DNA from: Pseudochelatococcus sp047501465
Lineage (GTDB): Bacteria; Pseudomonadota; Alphaproteobacteria; Rhizobiales; Beijerinckiaceae
Assembly: GCF_047501465.1 (NCBI RefSeq)
Contig: NZ_JAZDRL010000001.1
Span: forward strand, 744,001-808,000
Reading direction: 5' to 3'
DNA length: 64,000 nucleotides
Position numbers and translations under genes: made by a program. Below the pieces are notes generated by a model. That model made no database searches. It was given only the letters and a program-made list of their open reading frames with translations, and had not been told where the DNA came from. This document shows positions 8,961 to 18,116 of the stretch, piece by piece. The first letter of the stretch is position 1. Each line of letters begins with the position of its first letter.

Positions 8961-9419
8961 TCACACTTCGGGGTTTTCCCGTTGAGCCATAAACCAAATT
9001 ACGCGCTCCGCCGCATCTATAAATCCGTTAATAGCGATACGTTGCAGTGGAATATCTAGCAAAGTGGTCATTATGTCGCAGCTGCAAGGCAAACGCTCAG
9101 GCTTTTCACCACAATCCACGACCAATCCGACAACGGCAGCCTCAATTGAAAGAACGGACATGATTCCCATGCCACGAATTTCGAGCATGCCTTCAATTGC
9201 GGAAATGCGACTTGCCACTAAACGACCATTCACCCGTGTAAGACACACGCGGTCATCTGATATAAGGCGTGCAAAGCGCCCTTCTTTTTGGATGTTTTGC
9301 ACTATCTGTCGAGCAAGCGTGGACTTTCCCGATCCCGACCGCCCCCGGATTAGCACTCCCATCTCACCAACAACGATGGCGGTTGCGTGGATTGTTTCTT
9401 GGACAACGGCCTGCGTCAA
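8961..9419 (-). CDS. hprK: HPr kinase/phosphorylase, short alphaproteobacterial form
   Basis: This 152-residue protein is the truncated HprK found in alphaproteobacteria, lacking the N-terminal domain of the Firmicutes enzyme. Walker A is at 26-33 (GRSGSGKS) and the family signature EIRGMGI is in the C-terminal half. It phosphorylates the serine of HPr and can reverse the reaction. The gene follows chvG by 96 bases and precedes the EIIA gene by 109 bases on the same strand, tying PTS state to the ChvG envelope/acid-sensing system. Confidence 0.92.
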   Translation of the reverse strand: MTQAVVQETIHATAIVVGEMGVLIRGRSGSGKSTLARQIVQNIQKEGRFARLISDDRVCLTRVNGRLVASRISAIEGMLEIRGMGIMSVLSIEAAVVGLVVDCGEKPERLPCSCDIMTTLLDIPLQRIAINGFIDAAERVIWFMAQRENPEV

Positions 9420-9515
9420 AGCTCAGCCCCATTTTAAACACCCCCAACGAAGCCGCCCTCATAAACCGGGCTGTGGGGTAAGTTGGATGCCAGATAGTAC
9501 CTGGCAGTCCAGAGA

Positions 9516-11345
9516 TTAATAAACAGAGTTCTTTTGAACCGCCGTATGCACAATTGCGGGCAAACGAACAACGAACCTTGCACCGGTTTTCATCTCTGCA
9601 CTATCGTGCGACGACTGACGATTTCCAGCTTCAATCCGGCCTCTGTGTGCTTCTACAATCTGGCGGGAAATAGAAAGGCCAAGCCCAGAATTCTGACCGA
9701 ACTTCTGCTCGGGACGATCCGTATAAAACCGTTCGAACACACGCTCAAGCGCATGATCCGGGATACCGGGGCCTTCATCTTCAACCGCAACAAGAACTGT
9801 ATTGCCCTTGCGTGAGACCTCAATTCGGACCTCACCACCTTCTTGCGAAAACGATAAGGCGTTATCGACCAGATTATTGAACACCTGTGCCAGTCGTCCA
9901 TCATGTCCGAGTACAAGATAATCACCTTTACGGTCAGCCGTATCAGCGATATCAACGATAATCGGATTATCATGCACGCCTCGCGCCATGTCTGCAACCG
10001 CCTCCACAAGTTGCACCACGTCGATTGGCTCTGCCTCAATCCGTGCAAGCTCAGCATCAAGACGCGAAGCATCAGAGATATCACTGATCAATCGATCAAG
10101 ACGCTTCACATCCTGCTGGATAACGGCCATCAACCGCTCACGCGCATCATCATTGCGCGCAAGAGGAAGTGTTTCAACGGCACTACGCATAGAAGTGAGG
10201 GGGTTCTTCAACTCGTGCGCAACATCTGCCGCAAAGCTTTCGATAGCATCAATACGACGATAAAGAGCCTGCGTCATATCACGTAAAGCACCGGACAAAT
10301 GGCCAATCTCATCAGAACGATCCGTAAAATCCGGGATTTCCTGGCGGGATTTTATACCCCTTCGCACTTGCTCAGCAGCTTCAGCCAAACGACGCACAGG
10401 GCCGGCAATCGTGCCAGCCAGCAGCACGGAAAGCACAGTCATTACGGCAGCAGCCACTGCAAAAACACGAAGCAACGCCCATCTTTCGCCAGAAATAATG
10501 GCATCAATATCGCCGCCCTGCGTGGAAAGCAGCAGCGCGCCGCGCACAGTTCGCAAGCGCTGTATCGGTACTGATACATATACAATTGTCTGCCCATCGA
10601 CATTCACACGCACCGCACTGGCAGCAGTGCCACCAAGCGCCTGTTTTATTTCTGCCAGGTTGCGACCGTTACTTGTGCTGATCTCTTCGGTAAAGGCGGA
10701 GCCATAACCACCAATAAGATGAGACAGCCAATCCACGGCACGATCAAAAGAGCGGGGTTGATGATTGATTGGTGGCAAATCGTACCGTAAAATATCCCCG
10801 CGTGAGTAGAAATGACGCGAGTCAAGCAACAGCATACCTTCACGGTCATAAATGCGTGCCCGTGTGCGCGTTGGGGTTACGAGGCGTCGCAGCACAGGCG
10901 CCACCTGCTCAGGGTTGATCGAAAAATCAAGGGGAGATGCCTCATCACCTATCCCCGTACTTTCCCCCGCTTGCATCTGCAGTAATTTATCTGGATCAAG
11001 GCTAATTGTATCTGTCGCAACAGTAGCTGAAGCAGCGATTGCACTGGCGATGATCTCTCCTTGCGTTAGCAGGCTTTGCGTGCGCGCTTCAATCAACCCT
11101 GCACGGAACTGATTCAGATAAAGAAAGCCCAAAAGTAAAGCAACAAGACCAACAAGATTAAGCACTACAATGCGGCGCGTCAGACTCGAAGAAAGGCGCG
11201 AGAGTATATAATGGAGCGCCCTGCCCATTCGCTTCAGCATATTCATAAGGACAGGGGCTTTACGCTTTTCCACATGTTCAGCCGCAGCAATAGAGCCGCT
11301 CTGAGAAACGTCAACTCCAACGCCATTTGGATACTCAATCGTCAT
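9516..11345 (-). CDS. chvG: ChvG/ExoS/BvrS-type sensor histidine kinase
   Basis: The 609-residue inner-membrane kinase has a first membrane helix near residues 56-76, a periplasmic sensor region, a second helix near 310-330 leading into a HAMP linker, an H-box VAHELKNPLTS with His377, and a HATPase domain (VFNNLVDNALSFS, EDEGPGIPD, GLGLSISRQI). ChvG senses acid or envelope stress and phosphorylates ChvI; in Brucella the pair is BvrS/BvrR. Position upstream of hprK is the standard order. The ATG at 11345 is favoured by family length, though its Shine-Dalgarno is weak. The partner gene chvI is not next to it. Confidence 0.88.
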   Translation of the reverse strand: MTIEYPNGVGVDVSQSGSIAAAEHVEKRKAPVLMNMLKRMGRALHYILSRLSSSLTRRIVVLNLVGLVALLLGFLYLNQFRAGLIEARTQSLLTQGEIIASAIAASATVATDTISLDPDKLLQMQAGESTGIGDEASPLDFSINPEQVAPVLRRLVTPTRTRARIYDREGMLLLDSRHFYSRGDILRYDLPPINHQPRSFDRAVDWLSHLIGGYGSAFTEEISTSNGRNLAEIKQALGGTAASAVRVNVDGQTIVYVSVPIQRLRTVRGALLLSTQGGDIDAIISGERWALLRVFAVAAAVMTVLSVLLAGTIAGPVRRLAEAAEQVRRGIKSRQEIPDFTDRSDEIGHLSGALRDMTQALYRRIDAIESFAADVAHELKNPLTSMRSAVETLPLARNDDARERLMAVIQQDVKRLDRLISDISDASRLDAELARIEAEPIDVVQLVEAVADMARGVHDNPIIVDIADTADRKGDYLVLGHDGRLAQVFNNLVDNALSFSQEGGEVRIEVSRKGNTVLVAVEDEGPGIPDHALERVFERFYTDRPEQKFGQNSGLGLSISRQIVEAHRGRIEAGNRQSSHDSAEMKTGARFVVRLPAIVHTAVQKNSVY

Positions 11346-11818
11346 CGCCCATCTACCATCATCAAAACCACATGCCTTGTTGCGCAAACCCGCTAAACGC
11401 AATGCCAACATCGTATGAGGAGGACTATAGCATTTCCAGCTGTAGTGGGCACAGTTCATATTATTATTCTATCACTAAGACGTCCCCTCAGTTATATCAA
11501 GTCACATCGCAAGTACGTTACCCAGGGCGCGACAAGAACTCAGACATTACACTGTCGAACACCATTAAATATATAGGTCAATAAAACTGCTTTAATACTA
11601 CAAGGGCTTACTTCATTAAAAATGAGCACTGCCAGAAACTTTAAGAACTCCTACCATCAAAAATCAGCCCATTAATAAAAAAATCCGCCTAAACACTTAA
11701 GGTTTAGACGGATGCAGCTTTAATTTACCTTCACTCTCATCGTAAAGTAGAGAGGTGACGGAAAATCATGAAAGACTATGCACCATAATTTAAGTGCACC
11801 AGCTCTCACTCATTAAAA
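11346..11818. other. Intergenic stretch between chvG and mucR
   Basis: These 473 bases carry the mucR terminator (11676-11713) and presumably the chvG promoter. No coding frame worth calling is seen, and no remnant of chvI could be recognised in any frame. Confidence 0.6.
11676..11713 (-). terminator. Rho-independent terminator of mucR
   Basis: ATCCGCCTAAAC (11683-11694) pairs with GTTTAGACGGAT (11702-11713), 11 of 12 positions, with a 7-base loop. On the minus strand the stem is followed at once by seven T residues. It lies about 105 bases past the mucR stop. Confidence 0.88.
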
Positions 11819-12301
11819 TTAATCGCCGGAAGCAGCCGATTTACGACGAGCACGCTTTGCAGGTACTGAAGCCGCTGCAGTATCGCGCTTGCGCTGCTGC
11901 CCGAGACCCATTTCCTTAGCAAGCTGTGAGCGTGCCAAAGCATAGTTAGGCGCAACCATCGGATAGTCAGGCGCCAAGCCCCACTTTTCACGGTATTGCT
12001 CAGGCGTCATATCGTACTGCGTGCGCAGGTGACGCTTCAGCGACTTGAATTTCTTACCATCCTCCAAGCATACAATGTAATCAGGAGTGATGGACTTCTT
12101 TACGGCCACTGCGGGCTTAGGCGGTTCAACAGATGAATCGCTTGCGCCAACAGAAACGCGCCGCAGTGCAGTATGAACCTCATTGATAAGCGCTGGTAGT
12201 TCTGCAGCCGCAACAGCATTGTTTGCGACATATGCAGAAACAATGTCAGCCGCTAGCTCGACATAGTTCACCTTGTCTGCTTGTTGAGTGTCGTCAGTCA
12301 C
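11819..12301 (-). CDS. mucR: MucR/Ros family transcriptional regulator
   Basis: The 160-residue protein has the N-terminal oligomerisation region and the Ros/MucR zinc-finger-like DNA-binding domain: CLEDGKKFKSLKRHL followed by MTPEQYREKWG and DYPMVAPNY. MucR proteins are H-NS-like silencers that bind AT-rich DNA and control exopolysaccharide, motility and virulence genes. Likely metal ligands are Cys78, Asp81 and His91; where Ros has the last His pair this protein has Gln95-Tyr96, so the fourth ligand is missing. Divergently placed 526 bases from the acetyltransferase gene; family members repress their own promoters. Confidence 0.93.
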   Translation of the reverse strand: MTDDTQQADKVNYVELAADIVSAYVANNAVAAAELPALINEVHTALRRVSVGASDSSVEPPKPAVAVKKSITPDYIVCLEDGKKFKSLKRHLRTQYDMTPEQYREKWGLAPDYPMVAPNYALARSQLAKEMGLGQQRKRDTAAASVPAKRARRKSAASGD

Positions 12302-12827
12302 GTTAGAGCCTCAATATAAGAGAATAAATTACCTTGCTTCCAAGGTTTCTAGTGCAATTCCATTAGTCACGCAACATCAAAATATACTCATTTGCGGCAA
12401 ACTCAAGGCGAGCACCAACATTTCCAGGGCGCGTCGAATTTCGTTCACGGCTTGATATCATAACACCGCTTCACTCGGAGGCGCTTTTACTTACAAACAC
12501 GACAAAAATGTCATGAATAAAAAGGGATTCAAGCTGAGGTTGCGCTGTCACAAGAAGCGGGAATGATGACATTGCTTTGAAGAGCACGAATGATCAGATA
12601 GGCTATTATGATCGATAACGTACATTCAGCATTCGCACGAACACCTGATTGTGATATTATTGATTACAAAAGAATTGTCTTAAATTCTGCCTCTCTGGCA
12701 CCATGCGACGATAGAGATATTCATCGTCGATTCTTGACGCAAGACTTATCCGATAATTTGGTTTAAAATTAAAAAGTATTTCGGCAAAGCTCAAAACCAA
12801 GTGTAGGCTCAGAGAAAGGTTTTTCTT
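12302..12827. other. Long AT-rich intergenic region upstream of mucR
   Basis: No supported gene in 526 bases. It should hold the divergent promoters of mucR and the acetyltransferase. An imperfect palindrome GATCAGATA-ggc-TATTATGATC spans 12592-12613. Long AT-rich spacers are typical of MucR-autoregulated promoters, but no site can be proven here. Confidence 0.5.
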
Positions 12828-13124
12828 ATGATGGAAGCAGTTATCAACAACACTGAAAAACAGCGATTTGAAGTAACTATCGATGGCGCAACAGCACTTA
12901 TCGATTACCATTTTGAATCACATCCGAATGACGAGCATAAAATTTATGTCTTCGTGCACACTGAAGTTCCTCCCGCACTTGGTGGCAAAGGCGTTGGGAC
13001 ACACCTGGCAACCGGAGCACTGGATATCGTTAGGGCAGAGGGTGCTAAAATACGATCAGAATGTTCATTTATCTCTGCGTATTTAGCCCGAAATCCACAA
13101 TATAAAGATATTCAACTTAATTAA
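12828..13124 (+). CDS. Small GNAT-fold N-acetyltransferase (YjdJ/COG2388-like)
   Basis: The 98-residue protein resembles the short single-domain GNAT proteins: a beta-rich N-terminal half (EVTIDGATALIDYHF) and the acetyl-CoA binding segment VPPALGGKGVGTHLATGAL, then a CSFISAYLARNPQY ending close to the family pattern. Its substrate is unknown; relatives acetylate small molecules or protein N-termini. AGAAAGG precedes the start; two consecutive Met codons make 12828 or 12831 equivalent. Base composition is AT-richer than the housekeeping block. It lies alone, 134 bases ahead of the next gene on the same strand. Confidence 0.75.
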   Translation: MMEAVINNTEKQRFEVTIDGATALIDYHFESHPNDEHKIYVFVHTEVPPALGGKGVGTHLATGALDIVRAEGAKIRSECSFISAYLARNPQYKDIQLN

Positions 13125-13258
13125 AAATCAAACACTCAACAAATCACTTGATGACACCTATAGCACCTACACACCTCTAAGATAGCATTCACGTTGACAG
13201 CCAAGAAGTTTACGTATAGGCAACAGCTGAATTTCCCAAAAAATTACTGAGAATTTAG

Positions 13259-14257
13259 ATGACCCTTACACTGACCCCATTAGATAAAAAAACGACTATA
13301 TTTGAACCTTCCCCAAATAATCCCATTGAAGAAATCGGTATTGATGGATTCAATTTCAAAGATAACAAGGGAGTCAAATTTTTATATTGCACCACTAAAG
13401 GACTTGATCAGCGGCAAGTTCAATACGTAGAAACGCGCACAGATTCTCTAGTCTCTTTTTTCAAAGAACTTGCGCTTCCTTTTATTTCACTGTTGAAGGA
13501 AAAGTTTAATTTACCCGGACTTCTTAATATAGAACTCACCTATGAGCAGGAAACTGAGGTTGAACTTGACGCCCTCGCCCCAGAAGTCAAAGAATGTCTC
13601 ATACAATGCGGACAGTTCACTGAAAATGACCTTGGCAAAGGAATGGCGTATACAATAAAAACAAGATTGAATTTTGGCTGTGGGAGTGAAATCGGCCATT
13701 TTACGCGCATGACTAACAATAACCATGAAAGCCATCTGAGCCATAATACAGTAAAGGTCTCACAACAAAATGATTATGGCCAAATTTTAACTGGAACATT
13801 TTCCAAAACAAGTCATGGCACTGAATTATATAAAAAGAATGATATCAACCAAATAAGCTATAAATCATCCTCTGAGCTCCTGAAAATGGATAATGAGCAG
13901 CCTATCACTCTTTTGCTGCCGTTACAGATTAATGATCAGAATACTGATATAATTTCTGATTCACCCCACCTAGAAGAAGGGCCTGCATTACTGGAATACA
14001 AGCCGCTTGCCGACAAGGGGATTTGGGGGCGAATGGCAGAGAGACTCCAGAATGGAGCATCACTTTTATATCGCGCCGGCAGCCGAGTGGCAGAGGTGAT
14101 AAAATCAACCGTAATGGTTACTGCTTCTCTGGCGGCATTAGCCATACTAGCTCTCACTGCCCTGGTAACAGCGGCTGTAGTGTTCATAGCCAAACAAATC
14201 TATGGCTTAATGTGTGATGTAAAGGAATGGGTATTCAGTTTATTCAGGCACGGATAA
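13259..14257 (+). CDS. Unrecognised protein with C-terminal membrane anchor
   Basis: I do not recognise this 332-residue protein. Residues 1-270 are polar, Asn/Lys/Glu-rich and lack a signal peptide. Residues about 285-320 form one or two closely spaced hydrophobic helices (VTASLAALAILALTALV, AAVVFIAKQIYG), followed by a short basic-aromatic tail KEWVFSLFRHG. This tail-anchored layout occurs in some membrane-associated and secreted host-interacting proteins, but no function can be assigned. Codon use is clearly AT-richer than the neighbours (many AAT, AAA, TTA). GAG lies upstream of the ATG, a weak ribosome site. A hairpin at 14296-14327 follows. Horizontal acquisition is plausible. Confidence 0.75.
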   Translation: MTLTLTPLDKKTTIFEPSPNNPIEEIGIDGFNFKDNKGVKFLYCTTKGLDQRQVQYVETRTDSLVSFFKELALPFISLLKEKFNLPGLLNIELTYEQETEVELDALAPEVKECLIQCGQFTENDLGKGMAYTIKTRLNFGCGSEIGHFTRMTNNNHESHLSHNTVKVSQQNDYGQILTGTFSKTSHGTELYKKNDINQISYKSSSELLKMDNEQPITLLLPLQINDQNTDIISDSPHLEEGPALLEYKPLADKGIWGRMAERLQNGASLLYRAGSRVAEVIKSTVMVTASLAALAILALTALVTAAVVFIAKQIYGLMCDVKEWVFSLFRHG

Positions 14258-14295
14258 AGCCTTAATAAACTCACATACCCCCTCTGAAAGCCTTC

Positions 14296-14327
14296 TTTAG
14301 CTCCTCACAAAAAATGTGGGGGCTAAA
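14296..14327 (+). terminator. Hairpin after the tail-anchored protein gene
   Basis: TTTAGCTCCTCAC (14296-14308) pairs with GTGGGGGCTAAA (14316-14327) around an A-rich loop. The T-tail on the plus strand is poor, so termination efficiency is uncertain. Confidence 0.5.
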
Positions 14328-14457
14328 AAGGTGTGATGTTTTTCATGATGCGCATCGCCTCAGATTTGAATCCTTTCGATCTACCTGTACAGGCGGGCAT
14401 GAATTCGCTATGCATCGCTAATCGAATAGACAGGTGTTGGAGAACGGGAGTTAACCC

Positions 14458-15459
14458 ATGACAAGCGGTGCGTTTTTGCCCTCGGCAAAGCTCGTGACGG
14501 TTTTTGGCGGATCGGGCTTTCTCGGGCGTCATGTCGTCCGGGCATTGGCACGGCGCGGGTATCGCATTCGGGTTGCTGTGCGTCGTCCTGATCTTGCTGG
14601 CCATCTCCAGCCTCTTGGTGCTGTGGGGCAGATTATGGCTGTTCAAGCCAACGTCCGCTACCGCCGTTCGGTCATGCGTGCTGCTGAGGGCAGCGATATC
14701 GTTATCAATCTTGTCGGCATTCTCCAGCAGGTTGGGCGCCAAAGCTTCGGTGCTGTTCAACAGAATGGTGCACGCCTTATCGCCGAAGCTGCGGCTGCAG
14801 TACATGCACGCCTCATTCATATATCTGCCATTGGTGCGGATAAAACTTCATCTTCAATTTATGCGCGCACCAAGGCACTAGGCGAAGAGGCAACACTGGC
14901 CGCCGTACCGGATGCGATTATTTTCCGTCCTTCGATTATGTTTGGACAGGAAGATGCCTTCTTCAATCGCTTTGCCGCATTAACGCGGAGCTTGCCGATT
15001 CTGCCACTCGTAGGTGGTAACACCAAGTTCCAGCCGGTTTTTGTCGGCGATGTTGCTGAAGCAATCGCGCGGGCGGTTGATGGTGAGCTCGCTGGAGGAC
15101 GTGTTTATGAACTCGGCGGACCAGAGGTATGCACCTTGCGTTCACTTGTCGATTATGTGCAGACAATTACAGGGCATAAGCGGCCAGTTCTCTCATTACC
15201 ATTTGGCGTTGCCCGGTTGCAGGCTGCTGTGATCGAGGTAGTAGACAAACTGACCTTCGGGCTGATGCCTGATGCGTTGGTTATCACGCGCGATCAGGTG
15301 AAACTGCTGGCAATCGATAACATTGTGTCAGAAAATGCGATATCCGAAGGGCGCACACTAGAGGGCATAGGCATTGCCCCCACGTCGCATCAGGCCGTTT
15401 TACCAGGCTACATGTGGCGTTTCCGCAAATCGGGCCAATTCAACGAAGCGCGGGTATAA
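14458..15459 (+). CDS. Complex I NDUFA9-like / atypical SDR NAD(P)-binding protein
   Basis: The 333-residue protein opens with the Rossmann glycine motif VFGGSGFLGRHVVRAL and has INLVGIL and the HISAIGAD segments characteristic of the NDUFA9-like (complex I 39 kDa accessory) atypical SDR family. In alphaproteobacteria this gene encodes a supernumerary complex I subunit or a quinone/ubiquinone-associated NAD(P)-binding protein. The ATG follows GGAG at some distance. It converges on the EI24-family gene, with a 13-bp perfect hairpin between. Confidence 0.85.
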   Translation: MTSGAFLPSAKLVTVFGGSGFLGRHVVRALARRGYRIRVAVRRPDLAGHLQPLGAVGQIMAVQANVRYRRSVMRAAEGSDIVINLVGILQQVGRQSFGAVQQNGARLIAEAAAAVHARLIHISAIGADKTSSSIYARTKALGEEATLAAVPDAIIFRPSIMFGQEDAFFNRFAALTRSLPILPLVGGNTKFQPVFVGDVAEAIARAVDGELAGGRVYELGGPEVCTLRSLVDYVQTITGHKRPVLSLPFGVARLQAAVIEVVDKLTFGLMPDALVITRDQVKLLAIDNIVSENAISEGRTLEGIGIAPTSHQAVLPGYMWRFRKSGQFNEARV

Positions 15460-15481
15460 GCACTGCGCGTCGATCATGTTG

Positions 15482-15523
15482 GTGTATCAAGCTCTTAAAC
15501 ATATGGTCTGGAGCTTGATACAC
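15482..15523. terminator. Bidirectional hairpin between convergent genes
   Basis: GTGTATCAAGCTC (15482-15494) is the exact inverse of GAGCTTGATACAC (15511-15523), a 13-bp perfect stem with a 16-base loop. It sits centrally between the stops at 15459 (+) and 15543 (-). T-runs are absent on both sides, but position and stem strength favour a shared transcript end. Confidence 0.65.
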
Positions 15524-15542
15524 GGATAAATATGAAATTTGG

Positions 15543-16298
15543 TTATGCTTTTATGGTCTCAATTAGAGATGCGTTGGTGCTGGTTCGTATTGCATTGTGT
15601 ATGCGCACCATCATCGCAGCCCCAAACAATGGTGTGATCAGGTTCAGCAAGGGGATTGTCACTAGAAATGCTGTGACGAGCCCGCCCATCAATGCCGTTC
15701 CATTATGTGCAGCGCGCAACATGCGTGCATCCTCAATGGACTGATAGCGGCCAGCCGCCAGCTCAAAGTACTCACGACCAAAAAGATAAGCGTTCGCACC
15801 CAGGAACGCGATCAGGTTAACACCCGGCACGAGCAGCAATAGTAGTGCCACAAAGTTGACACCTAGAGACAGAGCGCCAAAGCGCAAACCTGATACTATC
15901 GCCTGCCCTGTCGGCAACGCTGTTCCGGGCTGGCCAGCAGGATCGCAACGCTTCTCAACGACCTCCGCAACATCGTCCAGATAGAAGCCAGCTACTACCG
16001 CCGAGATGGGCGGGATCAGGAATATCAGCCCGAGAAAGACACCAAGACTAGCCAGCACCACAGCAGCAGTACCAATGAACGGATAACTCCCAAGCCATGT
16101 GGATTGTTGGGAAAGCCACTCGATTAAAGCGGCCAGGCCTGTGCCTACTGCCACAAGTAGCAACAGCGTCAACCCAAGCGAACGCCACAACACTCGGCGC
16201 AGCGGTGGCGACAGCACATCACCAATAGCGCCCAGCGCTGCCCGCGTCACAATCGTAACAGGTGCTATGCCTGACATGCGTTGAGGAGCATTCACCAT
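15543..16298 (-). CDS. EI24/CysZ-like integral membrane protein
   Basis: The 251-residue protein has four strongly hydrophobic stretches (near residues 38-60, 72-105, 145-175 and 205-235) and the GREYFELAAGRY segment seen in EI24-domain proteins. E. coli CysZ, of the same family, admits sulfate; the alphaproteobacterial members are usually not linked to cysteine genes and their substrate is unproven. It lies 22 bases downstream of the 2-hydroxyacid dehydrogenase stop region on the same strand and may be co-transcribed with it. Confidence 0.8.
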   Translation of the reverse strand: MVNAPQRMSGIAPVTIVTRAALGAIGDVLSPPLRRVLWRSLGLTLLLLVAVGTGLAALIEWLSQQSTWLGSYPFIGTAAVVLASLGVFLGLIFLIPPISAVVAGFYLDDVAEVVEKRCDPAGQPGTALPTGQAIVSGLRFGALSLGVNFVALLLLLVPGVNLIAFLGANAYLFGREYFELAAGRYQSIEDARMLRAAHNGTALMGGLVTAFLVTIPLLNLITPLFGAAMMVRIHNAIRTSTNASLIETIKA

Positions 16299-16320
16299 TA
16301 TTAAGTCCCGTCAATGTTGG

Positions 16321-17316
16321 TTATACCATGCTCGGTAACACGCGGTTTGGGGCACGGTGACCGTCAAGGAATGCTCTGATATTCACAATCACTTTCTCGC
16401 CAGTCTCAGTGCGCGCTTCAAGTGTGGCTGATCCCATATGGGGCAGGAGCACAACTGAATTACGCCGCGCAAGCTTCAGCAGGCGCGGATTAACCGCTGG
16501 CTCTTCCTTGAAAACATCCAGCCCTGCCCCACCAAGCTCCCCCGCTTCCAGCATCTGGATAAGCGCAGTTTCATCGATGATATCACCACGTGCGGTATTA
16601 ACCAGAATGGCATCGCGCTTGAGCAACCGGAGTCGACGCGCCGACAGCAGATGAAACGTGGCAGGCGTGTGAGGGCAGTTGATAGAAACAATGTCCATCC
16701 GTGCCAACATCTGGTCAAGCGAATCCCAATAGGTTGCCTCCAGTTCAGCCTCAATCTCCGGCGCGACATGGCGACGATTATGGTAATGAATGGATAAGCC
16801 AAATGCCTTTGCCCTACGCGCCAAGGCTTGCCCAATACGCCCCATACCCACGATTCCAAGGCGTTTTCCTGTAATACGACGCCCCAACATCCATGTAGGC
16901 GCCCATCCCGCCCACGGCTCCCCGCCAGGAAGAATCTGTGCGCCTTCCGGCAGCCGCCGCGCTACTGCCAGAATCAGCGCCATAGTCATATCAGCCGTGT
17001 CTTCTGTCAGCACGCCGGGCGTATTCGTCACCGTGATTCCGCGTGCAAGAGCCGCCCCGACATCAATATTATCGACCCCATTGCCAAAATTGGCTATCAG
17101 TCGCAATTGAGGGCCAGCATGGGCAAGGAGCTCCGCATCGATACGATCGGTAATGGTAGGAACGAGAACATCCGCTGTTTTGACAGCCTCCACCAGTTGT
17201 TCTCTCGTTAACGGCTTATCGTCGATATTGAGGCGGGCATCGAACAATTCGCGCATACGCGTCTCGACGCTTTCCGGCAAGGTGCGGGTTACAACGACAA
17301 GGGGCTTCTTCTTCAT
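16321..17316 (-). CDS. D-isomer 2-hydroxyacid dehydrogenase (glyoxylate/hydroxypyruvate reductase-like)
   Basis: The 331-residue protein has the NAD-binding motif GIVGMGRIGQALARR and the family catalytic triad: Arg in INCPHTP..NTARGDIIDE context, Glu in FKEEP, and His in LLPHMGSAT. Enzymes of this type reduce glyoxylate or hydroxypyruvate to glycolate or glycerate in the cytoplasm. The likely ortholog class is GyaR, but substrate cannot be fixed by eye. It is divergent from the SH3 protein gene, with a 161-base shared promoter region. Confidence 0.9.
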   Translation of the reverse strand: MKKKPLVVVTRTLPESVETRMRELFDARLNIDDKPLTREQLVEAVKTADVLVPTITDRIDAELLAHAGPQLRLIANFGNGVDNIDVGAALARGITVTNTPGVLTEDTADMTMALILAVARRLPEGAQILPGGEPWAGWAPTWMLGRRITGKRLGIVGMGRIGQALARRAKAFGLSIHYHNRRHVAPEIEAELEATYWDSLDQMLARMDIVSINCPHTPATFHLLSARRLRLLKRDAILVNTARGDIIDETALIQMLEAGELGGAGLDVFKEEPAVNPRLLKLARRNSVVLLPHMGSATLEARTETGEKVIVNIRAFLDGHRAPNRVLPSMV

Positions 17317-17477
17317 GGGCGAAACTTCCGATCCCGGCGCACGATTTCACCCCACGTTAAGAACCAGAGGGGCACAACTGCAACTGATATCATGTAAAAG
17401 GGGTATGATACCATCCCCGCCAATTCCGCAAGCCCATACGCAAATCTTGTTCTGTAAGTCTGCCTGGAAAGTTACCC

Positions 17478-18029
17478 ATGTTCAAAGCTGCCGCCATCAC
17501 TCGCACCCTTTCATTCGCCGCTCTCATTGTTTTAATGTCCGCGCCCTTGCATGCGCAGCAACAGTCTGGTGCCGGGCAAACGATTGGCTCTAATAGCAAA
17601 TTGCCAGTTCCCCGTTATGTCAGCCTCAAGTCCGATCGGGTAAACTTGCGCGCTGGACCAGCGAAAGATCATCGCACGCTGTGGGTGTATCAACGTGCTG
17701 GATTGCCTGTTGAGATCACGGCCGAGTTTGCAACCTGGCGGCGTATTCGTGATTCGGAAGGCGCGGAAGGTTGGGTTCTGCACAGCCTGCTATCGGGACG
17801 CCGCACGGCTCTCGTAGCCCCATGGGATCGTGATAAGAATAAGGATCCCAATCCACTTTATGAGCGCGCGTCTGATAGCTCCAAAATACAGGCTCACTTA
17901 CAGCCAGCTGTTATCGTTAGCATTGATACCTGTGATGGAACGTGGTGCAAGGTATCGGTGCGTAATATCAAGGGTTACATTCAGCAAAATCGCTTGTGGG
18001 GCGTTTATCCCAACGAAACAATCGAGTAA
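17478..18029 (+). CDS. Secreted SH3-domain protein
   Basis: The 183-residue protein begins with a signal peptide ending around APLHAQ (residue 27). It then carries a bacterial SH3 domain (LKSDRVNLRAGPAKDHRTLWVYQ, near 52-75, followed by WRRIRDSEGAEGWVL) and a second SH3-like unit towards the C-terminus (VSIDTCDGTWCKVSV, GYIQQNRLWGVYP). Bacterial SH3 modules usually bind cell-wall peptides; in Hyphomicrobiales this gene often stands next to the 2-hydroxyacid dehydrogenase as here. Function is otherwise unknown. Confidence 0.85.
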   Translation: MFKAAAITRTLSFAALIVLMSAPLHAQQQSGAGQTIGSNSKLPVPRYVSLKSDRVNLRAGPAKDHRTLWVYQRAGLPVEITAEFATWRRIRDSEGAEGWVLHSLLSGRRTALVAPWDRDKNKDPNPLYERASDSSKIQAHLQPAVIVSIDTCDGTWCKVSVRNIKGYIQQNRLWGVYPNETIE

Positions 18030-18116
18030 TATAGCAAACTTGACAGAAAGCTCGCCAAGACTGAACAAGCGGGCTTTCACTAAAATTCATCCAGAGCGGA
18101 TATTATTCTCTCTTGC

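Noticed and set aside
14323..14820. 165-codon minus-strand frame antisense to the NDUFA9-like gene
   Set aside because: It overlaps the well-supported Rossmann-domain gene and has no family features.
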